Below are positions 33,250 to 43,769 of a stretch of DNA of 64,000 nt, one piece after another. The stretch's first letter is position 1, and each line of letters opens with the position of its first letter. The notes under the pieces were generated by a model, which did not search any database, was not told the DNA's origin, and saw only the letters and a list, made by a program, of their open reading frames with translations. Source of the DNA: Liolophura sinensis (Eukaryota; Mollusca; Polyplacophora; Chitonida; Chitonidae); NCBI RefSeq assembly GCF_032854445.1, contig NC_088296.1:19767853-19831852 (forward strand). Reading direction: 5' to 3'. The position numbers and the translations under genes were made by a program.

Positions 33250-36173
33250 ATGAACGAAATTAAAAAACGTCTTTGTGAACTGATAAAGATGCGACAAAGT
33301 TTGCGGACTTCTGGTGCAAAGTCATACCCTGCAGCCAAATCTCACAGCCAGGATGTGAACAGTGCTTGTAAAGCCAAGGTGTCTTCACCTGTTATTCACC
33401 AGCCAGATGAGCCTCAGGTTCCTGAAGGTGTGATGGCTCAGACTCAACAAGATCAGCCACAGCTGAATTCATTTGTTACCAACAAGCCAAGCCAACCACA
33501 GGTGTGGTCAGTTGTTAACAATCAATCAGGCCAACCACAAGTGTATTCAGTTGTTAACAACCAGTCAGGCCAGCCACAGGTGTATTCAGTTGTCAACAAT
33601 CAGCCAGGCCAACCACAATTGTATTCAGTTGTTAACAACCAGCCTGGCCAACCACAGGTGTATTCAGCTGTTAACAATGAGCCAGGCCAACCACTGGTGT
33701 ATTCAGTTGTTAACAATGAGCCAGGCCAACCACAGGTGCATTCAGTTGTTTATCAGCCAGGCCAACCACTGATGCATTCAGTTGTTAACAATGAGCCAGG
33801 CCAACCACAAGTGTATCCAATTGTGCCAGGCGAAGCACAGGTGTGTTCAATCGTAGACAACCAATATCCTGAAGGTAGGGTGAAACCAGTGATTAAGGTA
33901 GAGACTATAGAGACTGCAAATCAACCGCAGATATTCCCAGTAGTCAAAGGAACAAAAGTTGTTGATAATCCAGGTGAAGAGTTTCACGTCAAGTTTGACC
34001 TCGGAGGCATTGATATCTCACAGGTTTCCCTAGGGGAAATACCTAGTAAGGCTGGTGAAGGGAGCTTACGTAGTGCTGGCATTAACACAGAATGTGCTGA
34101 TGTTCTTGCTGATCATCATTTGATTGCAAGTGAAGCTAAATCAAGACAGGCTTGTGTGGAAACTTTGGGAACATGTAGTGATGTGTTTAAAACAGAATGT
34201 GATGACAATGTAGCTCCTGTACAGACTGACAGAGAAACATTTAGCACGACTGTAGTTATAAAGACAGAATATGCTGACAGTCAGATGTGTACAGGTGTCG
34301 TTCCTGTACAGGCTGTCAGAGAAACTTTAGGCCCTACTGTAGTTATAAGGGAAGAATATGCTGACAGTGAAGCCTGTCCAGGTGTCGTTCCTGTGCACAC
34401 TGAAAGAGAAATTTTAAGCACTACAGTCATTATAAAGACAGAATGTGCAGACAGTCTTGCTGATAATCAGGTGTGCACGCAAGTCAAGATGGAACCAATC
34501 GACCACCCTGGGCAAGTGGACTGTTCCAGGTGGGCAGAAGGTGGTACACACCAGCGTGTCACAGCCCAGAGCCAAGAGTGTGGCAGTGACCCCTTAACAC
34601 AAAGATCCCTACATCCAGCTACCCAAGAGGAAGAGGGCCCACTGATCATAACTGAGTTATTTGCTCATCCTTCAGCTTCAGAGGTCGGCTCTCGGGGAAG
34701 AGCTCCTGGAGATTCGGTCACCTTGTGTGCCTGTACAGCTCCTCCTGGAGGTGAACTGGACAGTAGTGCATCTGGGCTGGGGATAGTTCGCTCTGCGGGA
34801 GGAGCAGTGACAGTCCCTTGTGAAGAGGTGTATAAGAGTGCCAAGTACCAGCCTTTGGTTAAATTGGAACGGTTGCCTTTGTCTGCCTCGGACGTTGTAA
34901 TGCTGAGTCAGCTTCCTGATAAACACGTGAAGTGGAGTTATGTGTCATGCCAGACATTGGGTGGTACCAACCCTTCTTATCTTGTCAGTAGGGACCCCAA
35001 ATCCCCCAGATCATCACTTCGGCTGCTTTCTCCAAAGGATACACCTCAGAGGAAACCTGTACTTGTGTCTTGTTCAGACACCGTTAATCTAAGTCAGCCT
35101 GCTGCTAAACACGACAAGCTTGTGTCGGCCTCTGGCAGTCTGTCTAGTGACGTTGTCCAGGGTCAGACATTGTTTGGTACTGGAGGTAGCTATGTTTGTC
35201 CAGTCATCAGGAACCTCGCCTCCCCTGGACTTGCTTCTGCCCCTATCTGGTGCAATGGTTTGCCACTAAGTAAACTTGTGCTTGTTTCTAGTATTGCTGA
35301 CAAGCCTGTCTCAGGAAACTCTACCCCTAGTCGGGAATTGTTTGGTGCCAAGCATGGCTGTCAGGCTAACAGGACCCCAAATCCCAGAGACCTACATCTC
35401 TTGATTCTTGCAAAAATCCACCGCTAAGGAAAATCCAGCCCAAACCAGGCCTGGTGTTTGTTCCTGTTCAGTCACTCAATGAAAACACATCTGTGTTTCG
35501 CATTGCGGGCGATCCAGTGGAAGATCCGGGAAATCAACACAATACCCGGAAACGGCGTGCTCCCATGAAGTTGAAACGTATTTGTCATGTGTGCGACAAG
35601 AAATTTCCTAGCAAAAGCTCGCTGGAAATGCACATGGCAAGGCATCGAGGTGAGAAGAAGACCTGCGAGGTGTGCCAGAAGATGGTGTCTGCCTCATACC
35701 TGTATAGACACCTCAAGCTTCACAACAATCCATCAGCCTTCAAGCCGTACTTATGCTCTTTTTGTGGGTTCAGGTGTCCATCAAGGTCAGCCCACAAGCA
35801 ACATATGTTCAAACACACAGGTGAGAGGGAGAGATGTCCAGTGTGCCAGAAATCCATAGCCACAGGCTATTTCAAAGAGCACATGAAGACGCATACGAAC
35901 CCCAAGAAGAAACTATACCACTGCACGCTGTGTGAGAAAGCATTCCCTCTCATAGGCAAACTGAATCGCCATATGCTGTGTCACAAGGGAGTACGGGAAA
36001 CGTGCCCCATATGTGAAAAATCTTTCTCAGCTGAATATCTGCGGCGTCACTTGGGTAAACACAGATCCGTGCCAGGGAAATGCCATACGGCTGTTCTGTG
36101 TGTGGTCGACAGTTTCGAGCCGAAGCGCCATATCGGCGCCACATGTAACTCAGCACGGAGAAGGAGCACATAA
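33250..36173 (+). CDS. C2H2 zinc-finger protein, gene B, main exon (two one-base breaks)
   Basis: The exon starts at an acceptor (ccccaccag|ATG). It encodes: a short helical start (MNEIKKRLCELIKMRQ); about nine copies of a 14-residue repeat (VYSVVNNQPGQPQ) at 33,475-33,860; about three copies of a 29-residue repeat at 34,200-34,480, each with IKTE-like sites that fit the sumoylation consensus; a box YKSAKYQPLVKLERL near 34,830 shared with genes C and D; and six C2H2 fingers at about 35,585-36,060. The frame shifts by one base near 35,370, where 'aggaccccaaatccc' lacks one g compared with a related segment near 34,990 ('agggaccccaaatcccc'). A second shift near 36,077 hides a seventh finger (CSVCGRQFRAEAPYRRHM) that ends at a stop at about 36,149. 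Likely a nuclear DNA-binding regulator. The breaks may be assembly errors or recent decay. Confidence 0.75.
33475..33860 (+). repeat. 42-bp coding tandem repeat in gene B
   Basis: About nine units of 42 bp encode VVNNQPGQPQVYS with small changes. Frame is kept. One unit is shortened (VVYQPGQP). Confidence 0.9.
34200..34480 (+). repeat. 87-bp coding repeat with psi-K-x-E sites in gene B
   Basis: Three units of about 29 residues (VVPVQTxRETLSTTVVIKTE then YADS). Two units keep the IKTE core and one has IREE. A further VKMEP follows. Confidence 0.8.
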
Positions 36174-36199
36174 GTGATCATCAAACAACAGGAGACTCC

Positions 36200-36640
36200 T
36201 GATCCAACCCCTGTGGCCAATGATTATTGTGCTAGTGGGGTGAAAATACTCGGGAACCTCTCACCTATGTAGCTGCTGTCAATGGTTGTGAGTTCATGTC
36301 CAACTCACGCCGCTTTCCTCTGCGGTCTTATGTGGGAAGTCTGACACCAAACTGCAGGTGGTTGTGGATTGCCATTTGGGTGAATAATCAATCAAATGCT
36401 GATATAAGTAAATAAATTATTATTAAATTAGTCAAGAGACTAAGAGGGCACATTCGATTGTGGCTGTGTGTTATGATATGCATGGTTCAACTGCCAAAAG
36501 GGTTATTAATTAAACCCAATACCTCATGCTGGATGGTCGTGGGTTTCCCCCTGGTTCTGCCCGGTTTCCTCCTACCATAATGCTGGCTGCTGTCATATAA
36601 TTGAAATACTCTTGAGTACGGCACCAATCAAATAAATAAA
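36200..36640 (+). mobile_element. Two old SINE-1 copies downstream of gene B
   Basis: A diverged copy at about 36,200-36,415 (head 'cccctgtggccaatgattat', tail 'aagtaaataaatt') and a 3' half at about 36,520-36,640 ('atggtcgtgggtttccccct' to 'caccaatcaaataaataaa'). Confidence 0.6.
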
Positions 36641-37137
36641 GCCAATGAAAAACCAGGGTAGGTTCAAATCCCAGTACTGGGAATTTGGAGATTCCCTTGT
36701 TTTCACCTTTTTGTGGAGCCTTAGTTACAAAAAGCTGTCAGCAGCTATGGTGGGAATCAATGCAGTTGTTTTGATTGGTGACAACCATGTGTACGCACTT
36801 ATGTGCCCTATACATTGGAGTTTGAGAGTTTCGACCAGAAATAATATACTTGATTGGGATTTCTAGATTGCCCAAGAAAAGAATGGGCATGAAAATGAGA
36901 TCAATATCATTTTGTGTTTTTTGGGTGTGCGGACCTAAAATCAAGAAATGGCATGCAAATAAAACTGAAAATCCACATTAGTTTGTCTAACCATGATGTT
37001 TTCAATTTTCCAATCACCTAATATGTCAACAGGAAACTTTTGTCGCGGTTGTCTACATTATTCAACCATTTAAATCATCGACTTCTATCGTTATGCCCTC
37101 CGAAGCCATTAAAAAAATTATCTGCCCATAAAAAAGA

Positions 37138-37392
37138 GTATTTATTTATTTATTTGATTTGTGTTTTACACTGTATTCAAGAATATTTCACTAATTACAA
37201 CAGTGGCAGCATTATGGTGGGAGAAAACTGGGCAGAGCCCGGTGGAAAACCAGACCATCCACAGACCTTTCCACGTACGGCTGGAGAGGGAAACCAGCAT
37301 GAGCTGGACTTGAACTCATAGCGACCGCATTGGGGAGACGTTCCTGGGTCATAAACGCTGCACTAGCGTGCTAACCAGCTGAGCCACGGATT
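37138..37392 (-). mobile_element. SINE-1 full-length copy
   Basis: (attt)n and 'gtgttttacactgtattcaa' through core to 'ctaaccagctgagccacgg'. Confidence 0.8.
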
Positions 37393-38380
37393 AGCTTCTG
37401 CCGGCTCTATGATTTTAGAAAGGTACTTTGAGAAGTGTTTGGAAGCAGAGTGATATCCTACTGGGAAACCGTAATCTCAGCACCAGAGGTAGTGTCTTAT
37501 GGCATTTATTTGCCTTCAAACATGCTATTTTTGTGGTCGAATTTTCAGGTCATTTAGGGTAGGCCTAAATGTAGGCGTCATGAGACTTCAGTTAGACTTC
37601 ACTATACATGCAGTCTTGACGTGGTATTACTCCTGAACATCCATGCATACTTCAATATAAGGGATAAATTTCAATGAAAGTTTTAGAGCTGCTTAGTATC
37701 AAAATAAAGATTTCTAAGTCACAATTTGATAATGGGCGTAATTGCTTTAAAGGAAAAGACCTCTAAAAGTAGACATCACGAAATAGACCACTTAAAAATT
37801 TGCATAAATATGCTTTCATTTACATTTTTTACATTTTTTGTGAAGAGAGTTAAAGGCATTCAAACATTTGAATTGTAAGGTGGGTTTTGGACCATACTAT
37901 CAGAGATTAGGAACTCTGACCTCGCAGGAAGTTTTTCCAACTCTAATCACTGAACGTTAGAATAACTCTTTACCCATGAGTAAAAGATTCCTAAAAACTG
38001 CTTCCTTGTGAATATCAGGAAAAAAAAAGCGATGTGATATCAGAGTTTCTAAATACCGTCAGTATGGCTCATACAGCCCACCATAGTATTGAAATATTTG
38101 AATGCCTTTCAATAGTCTTAAAAACATCTGAAAAAAGTCAATGGAAGTATCTTTAAGCATAGCTATCAGTTGTCTGTATGATGAACCTTACTTCATATTT
38201 TACCTTTTTAATTTAAAGTTAAGACAAAGACTGCTATGAGATCAAACAACTTCAAAGTCTGAGCATTAGGGCCTGATTCAGGATTGAATCTTCATGCGAT
38301 TCCAGCTCTTGCTGGCTTCACTGTGGTATGAAGTTGGTGGATTTTTCGCATTATCTGACGAAGAGCAGACTATACTACAC
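37393..38380. other. Intergenic DNA with a dispersed repeat segment
   Basis: No gene seen. The segment 37,441-37,505 ('gtgatatcctactgggaaac', 'tcagcaccagaggtag') matches 52,761-52,828 upstream of gene D. Confidence 0.45.
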
Positions 38381-38616
38381 TTTGGTTTCGTTCATTCCTT
38401 AACCTCATTGCCACCCTGATACTGCACTTTGGTTTCCTTCATTCCTTAACCTCATTGCCACTCTGTGACTGCACTTTGGTTTCTTTCATTCCTTAACCTC
38501 ACTGCCACCCTGATACAAAATTTGGTTTCCTTCATTCCTCAACCTCACTGCCACCCTGATACAAAATTTGGTTTCCTTCATTCCTTAACCTCACTGCCAC
38601 CCTGATACAAAATTTC
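38381..38616. repeat. 46/47-bp minisatellite, five copies
   Basis: 'tttggtttccttcattcctt' followed by 'aacctcactgccaccctgat' recurs at 38381, 38428, 38475, 38521 and 38567. The first units are 47 bp and the later ones 46 bp. Confidence 0.93.
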
Positions 38617-38929
38617 TGAGCGAACTCATCAAAAGTCAATCAAATACACTGACACGAAAAAACTTGCTTTAGAAATTAACATGGCGCTCAATTTTTTTCT
38701 TCAAGATTATATATTGTCATATCCACAAGATACTTTCATATTATTCATTCCTCTGTCACTAATTGCTCATCAGATGGAGATTTTAATATATTACATCATA
38801 AAAATAAACAAATTAATGTTCAACAGGTGTACTGAGACATGCACTTTAAGCATTTCTCTTGTGCATGAGATTGGCGGGCACAAATTCAAATCCCAAGAAT
38901 TACCACACAGTAGCCATGTACACAGTGAT

Positions 38930-39169
38930 TTATTTCTTTATTTTTTGATTAGTGTTTTACTCCGTACTCCAGAATATTTCACTTATACGACGGCAGCCAG
39001 CATTATTGGGAGGAAAACGGGTAGAGCCCGGGGAAACCCATGACCATCCACAGGTTGGTGACAGACCTTCAAACGTACAGCCGTAATGGAAGCCAGCATG
39101 AGCTGGACTTGAACTTGCAGCACTCACGCTGCGCTAGAGCGATAACCAACTAAGCCACGGAGGCCACTT
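38930..39169 (-). mobile_element. SINE-1 full-length copy with TSD
   Basis: Family tail, core and head. Flanked by 'gtacacagtgat' (38,918-38,929) and 'gtagacagtgat' (39,170-39,181), one mismatch in 12. Confidence 0.85.
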
Positions 39170-39371
39170 GTAGACAGTGATGGATACTGACTTACTATAA
39201 ATCAGTAATCCGTTCAATATTTTACCTGAGCAAGACCTAACTGTGTAAGTCCTAGAAAATAATCCCACAGGATTTTAGCAGAACTGGTGCTTCAAACAAA
39301 TGGCAGTGTTCTCAAAAGTGATGGATGACATCCAAATACCTGTACATATGCAGTAGCGCACGTATCAGGGA

Positions 39372-39648
39372 AAGCTCATGCTACCAAATTGCTGCTGCCA
39401 CTGAAGTATGACGCTGAGGACACCAGGCACGACACCCATCCATTCACATTATATGGACACCAGGACAACCAGTGCCGTTTCCTTCCGCTTCATTACCACT
39501 CAAAGCTGAACGCCACGCGAGGCTACAAGAACGGTATTGTTACCAACAAGTAAGTCTTTGGTTTGGCCGACCTGGATTTGGTCCTGGGTCTCTCGATTTT
39601 GAGGCGGGCACTCCAACCATTTGGCCACTGAAGCGGTCTACAGGGAGA
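39372..39648 (-). mobile_element. SINE-3 copy
   Basis: In reverse the head reads 'gtggccaaatggttggagtg' with B box 'aggaccaaatcc', and the body 'gaatggatgggtgtcgtgcc' matches the plus-strand copies at 4.1 and 40.2 kb. Confidence 0.6.
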
Positions 39649-40195
39649 GTAAGCAGTAACCAAGCTTAATATATAAAACTAGACCCAACAGTACAAAATG
39701 CTTGATATTTCTAGCTCTTCAGAGTTATGACCTCAACACAAAGTCAAGTCGTCCATTGTGATTTTAAGGTGTGAAATGAACATCCTTGTATAAAAACAAT
39801 AGAATGGTTGCAGGTGACATCACCACCTTGTAAATCAGCCATACTGGAGTCTTATTAACATGGACTTGTATCGTCACAGTACTCTAATAAGGCTGCCAGA
39901 AGTCATGCAACCTCACTATATAGCCAATGATCTCGTCCTACTAAGAGCAACTGTGCATTTATTCTACAGGGCTTATCTCCCTTTGTGTGCTCTCTGATGG
40001 TCTGCTTGTTTGTTAAGTATTAATGCAACTGGGCTTGCTCTGCTACCAATAACCACGTTTACAGAGTGAATTAAAGTGCTCAACATGCCAGATGAGCAGA
40101 TACATCCCCCGCAATTTCGGTACTAGTATAATAAAACATATGGTTAATGCGGTGGGATGAGATATCAGGAATTGTCAGTTCTCAAGAACACCCAC

Positions 40196-40475
40196 ACGAC
40201 TTCTTCAGTGGCCTAATGATTAGTTTGCTCGCCTGAAAGTCAAGAGACCCCGGGATCCGAAGACTTAACGAAATCATGGTACTTGCTTGGCACTCAGTAC
40301 TGACAGGTTAGAGCAAGGAAACATGACTGGTTGGCCCAGTGTTCATGGGTGTCAGTATAATGTGACTGGGAAGGGTGTCATGTCTGGTGTCTTCAGTGGT
40401 ACTTTGGCGGCATGATCCCATGCTGCCACAAGAAGACACAATATGTACAAACTCCACACTCACTGAGCATGCTGA
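40196..40475 (+). mobile_element. SINE-3 copy
   Basis: 'cagtggcctaatgattagtt' head, 'gagcaaggaaacatgactgg', 'gggtgtcatgtctggtgtc', 'aagaagacacaatatgtac'. Confidence 0.7.
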
Positions 40476-40794
40476 ACATCACCTTCTCTTGAGCTGCCAA
40501 GGCCTGATGTCCCACATAGAATGCACTAACTGAAAATTACATACATGTACATGCAGTAACAGAATAGACAGGGTTCAAAATATTTGGTCATTCCGTCATT
40601 TTTGAGAGCTCAAAATAGAAATGATGACTTCATCTGAGCCCAGATTATCCATATTTTTACACATTTGAATAACTGCTCGATATATTTTATCAACTTTCAC
40701 GCTGTTTTACAATGTCTAACATATTTCACACCTCAAAATGTCAAACAAAAATTGGAAATGAGAAGTTCTGATTTCAAGTCCTGGCTAAATCTAT

Positions 40795-40972
40795 GCCATG
40801 CAGAGCCAGAGGGAAACCCACGGTCATTTGCAGCTTGCTGGCTGACCTTCCTACGTATCTCAGGAGAGGAAGCCGGCATGAGACGAATGAACCCACAGGA
40901 AAAGCACTGGTGAGAGCTCCTGGGTCATTATGCCACTCTGACATGGTGACCACCTTGGTCACAGAGGCCCCA
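40795..40972 (-). mobile_element. SINE-1 head-side fragment
   Basis: 'gggaaacccacggtcatttg' to 'gtcacagaggcccca'. The tail side is missing. Confidence 0.65.
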
Positions 40973-41000
40973 GCAACGGAAAAATGAGATTTTATGGAGA

Positions 41001-43518
41001 CTATGTATGTCCCAGCTTCAAAGCTGCATGTCTTCTCAGATACTGTGGTGTGGCAAAGCCTTTGTCACACATCTTGCAAACGTAAGGTTTCTTGCCCGTG
41101 TGCAAGAGTTCATGGTGGGATAAAGATGATAGCGTGGAAAACTGCTTCTCACATAACTTACAGCTGTAGGGCTTTTCGCAGCGTGGGCGATGACGTGAGC
41201 TTTTAAAGCACTTGTCGTTTTGAAACCTTTCTGGCAAAGATCGCAGATGTAAGGCCTGTCTGTTTTGTGCGATAAAAGATGCGCATGCAGGTTACCCGAG
41301 GTTTTGCAACCTTTATGACATATCTCACATTTTGTACGGCCTATCTGTTCGATGGATAAGCATGTGTCCTTTTAAATTACTGGGCATTTTAAAGCTTTTC
41401 TGACAGATCTCACATGTGTGGGGTCTATCGTCATTATGTGAAACCATGTGGGCTCTCAAACCACCAAGTTTCTTAAAACTTTTCTGGCAAATGTTGCAAG
41501 AGTGAGGCCTTTTGTCTGAGTGAGTAAACATATGACCATACAAATCACTTGGTCCAGAGAAGGTTTTCAGGCAAATCTCGCAACTGTAAGGGCTTCTCTC
41601 CAGTGTGTCTTGTCTCATGTCTCTTCAGGTGGGACGTGGTGTGATCGTTTTGGACACAGGGTACAAATGTAAGGCTTTTCGCCTGTGTGGCTCCTGATAT
41701 GCTGTTTTAGATTACCATCCAATGCAAATGCTTTATGCAAATTGGACAGCTGTGTGGCTTTTCACCTGTATGTTTCAAACTGTGCAATCTAAGTGCAACG
41801 CGGGAAGAAAACTGCTTCCCGCAAATCGTCACAGACAAAACGTTTCACAGTCTTCCCTTCATGTATTAACTCATGTCGTCTCAAAGAGCCGGATGAGGCA
41901 AGCTTTTTCCCACATATCCTGCAAGAAAACGGCTTGGTGTGCGACAACAGGTGTGCTTTCAGGTAACTCGCTTCTGCACACTTTTGTTGCAAATGTCACA
42001 GGTGTAAGGTTTTTCACCAGAGTGCCTCTTACGGTGAGTATTTAAGCCTGACAGAGACACAAATTTTCTCGGACAAAGGTTGCAATGATATGGTCGCTCA
42101 CCTGTATGAGTTCGATTATGCAGTAACAAGACGTATCCTCGAGTGAATTTCTTTCCACACGTATCACATTTAAATCGTTTCTTCTCTTTCGTTTGTGATG
42201 ACAAATGGCCACATCGACGGAACAGATTTTTAGATATTGGTGGGCAAATTTTACAAGACTTTTTGTTAGTTTGGATGATGTTTGACGTAATCGTACTTTG
42301 CATGTGCTTTTTCTTTTCAGCTGTTCTCTTTTCTTTGATCTGGCCAGGTAGTCCGGAAACTATTCGCACCAGCAATTTATCAGTGATGCCCACAAGCCTC
42401 TCCAGTTTGACCACAGGTTGGTACTTGGCACTCTTATACCTCTCTTTCGAAATGTCTATAGTCTCGGTTTCTCCCCTAAGAAGTACTGAATCTGTCAAAC
42501 CTGGTTCCATAACATTACATCCCTGGTTAACATATGTATCTGTACTGACCACTTCTCTCTGTGAATTATCAGAAGTGAACTCGGACGTTCTGAAGTCCAT
42601 GCCACTGTCAGATCCTCTTGTTGCTCTCTGTTCTACATCAAATTCTTTTTTCGCTTCGACAAGAGTATAATCCTTCATGTTAAACTCTGGTGAACTGCAG
42701 GTTCCACCGTCCAAAACCTGGCGAACTACCACTGTCCAAACCTGGAGAACTACTATTGTCCAAACTTGACGAACTACCAATGTCGAAAGCTGATGAATTA
42801 TCATTGTCCAAAAAAGGTGAAATGCCACTGTCCAAATCTGTTCCTCTCCTGCCATCAGAGTGTCCATTAGTCTTAGTACATGTTAAACCTAGACTGTTAT
42901 CATACATGGACAGGGCATCCTGGGTGCCATTGTTTGGTGTGAGGATTCTTCATTATTCCACCTCAAATTTGCTGATGAATTGGGCAAATAACCTGTACTA
43001 TCGTCCGTTTGATACACTGCCCTACAGCCGGTGTCAGCTGTACATGAATCCCCTGGCTGAGGAAGCCCAGTTTCTGTTTCATAAGAAACTGGTTCTGTTT
43101 TGATTACAACACAGATTCCTTCATTCAGCTCAGCAGAGACTGCCTGGAGTCTATCATTGGAGTAATTGCTGTTGCTGGCCTTGAAAGATGTCTAGTTCTT
43201 TCAGCTTCATTTCGCTGAGCTTTCTCTGAAATTTGTCTTCTAAAGACTATATTCTCATCGTCCTGAAGAGAATGCATTTCTGTCTTCACCACTGCTAACA
43301 CATTAGGCTCAGAGGTGAGAGAATGCCTGCTTCCTTGCCAACACCTGGTTCCATGCCAACATAACCCACCTCCAGTTCATCATGCTGCTCATCAGGTTCA
43401 GTCTTCACTATCTCAGCTGATAGAATGGAAAAAATGTTCATCCTCTCCATGGGGAGTTAACAGGTTGTACTTTTAGACAATTTACTGCCAGTGTCCATTC
43501 AGTGTTAGCTATGTGGAC
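41001..43518 (-). pseudogene. C2H2 zinc-finger gene C, 14-finger paralog of gene D with many frame breaks
   Basis: Read on the minus strand, the exon starts behind an acceptor (ttgatttcag, exon from 43518). It shows VKTEP and IKTEP sites (one in GICVVIKTEPVS, matching gene D EICVIIKTEPID), the box YKSAKYQPVVKLERL at about 42,397-42,445, then 14 C2H2 fingers from about 42,165 down to 41,010. The finger order is the same as in gene D, including the last two (KLCEKQF...HELLH and KMCDKGFATPQYLRRH). The longest intact frame is 41959-42867 (302 codons). Seven one-base shifts of both signs interrupt the fingers, some next to short homopolymers, and at least three more breaks lie upstream of 42,900. 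Every finger keeps its Cys and His residues once frames are followed locally. This fits a young pseudogene or an uncorrected stretch of long-read assembly. Confidence 0.75.
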
Positions 43519-43544
43519 CTGAAATCAACAATGTAACATTTATT

Positions 43545-43765
43545 TATTTATTTATTTCTTGATTTATTTATTGATTTGATTCGTGTTTAACGCTATGCTA
43601 AAGAATATTACTCTTATATGACGGCGGACAGCAATATGATGGGAGAAAACCAGGCAGATCCCAAGGGAAACCCAAAACCATCTACACATTGTTGGCAGAC
43701 CTTCCCACGTACAACCCGAGAGGAAGCCAGCATGAGCAGGACTTGAACTCACAGCGACTGTATTG
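43545..43765 (-). mobile_element. SINE-1 copy upstream of gene C
   Basis: (attt)n, 'cgtgtttaacgctatgctaa', core, and 'gacttgaactcacagcgact'. The head is lost. Confidence 0.75.
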
Positions 43766-43769
43766 GTGA

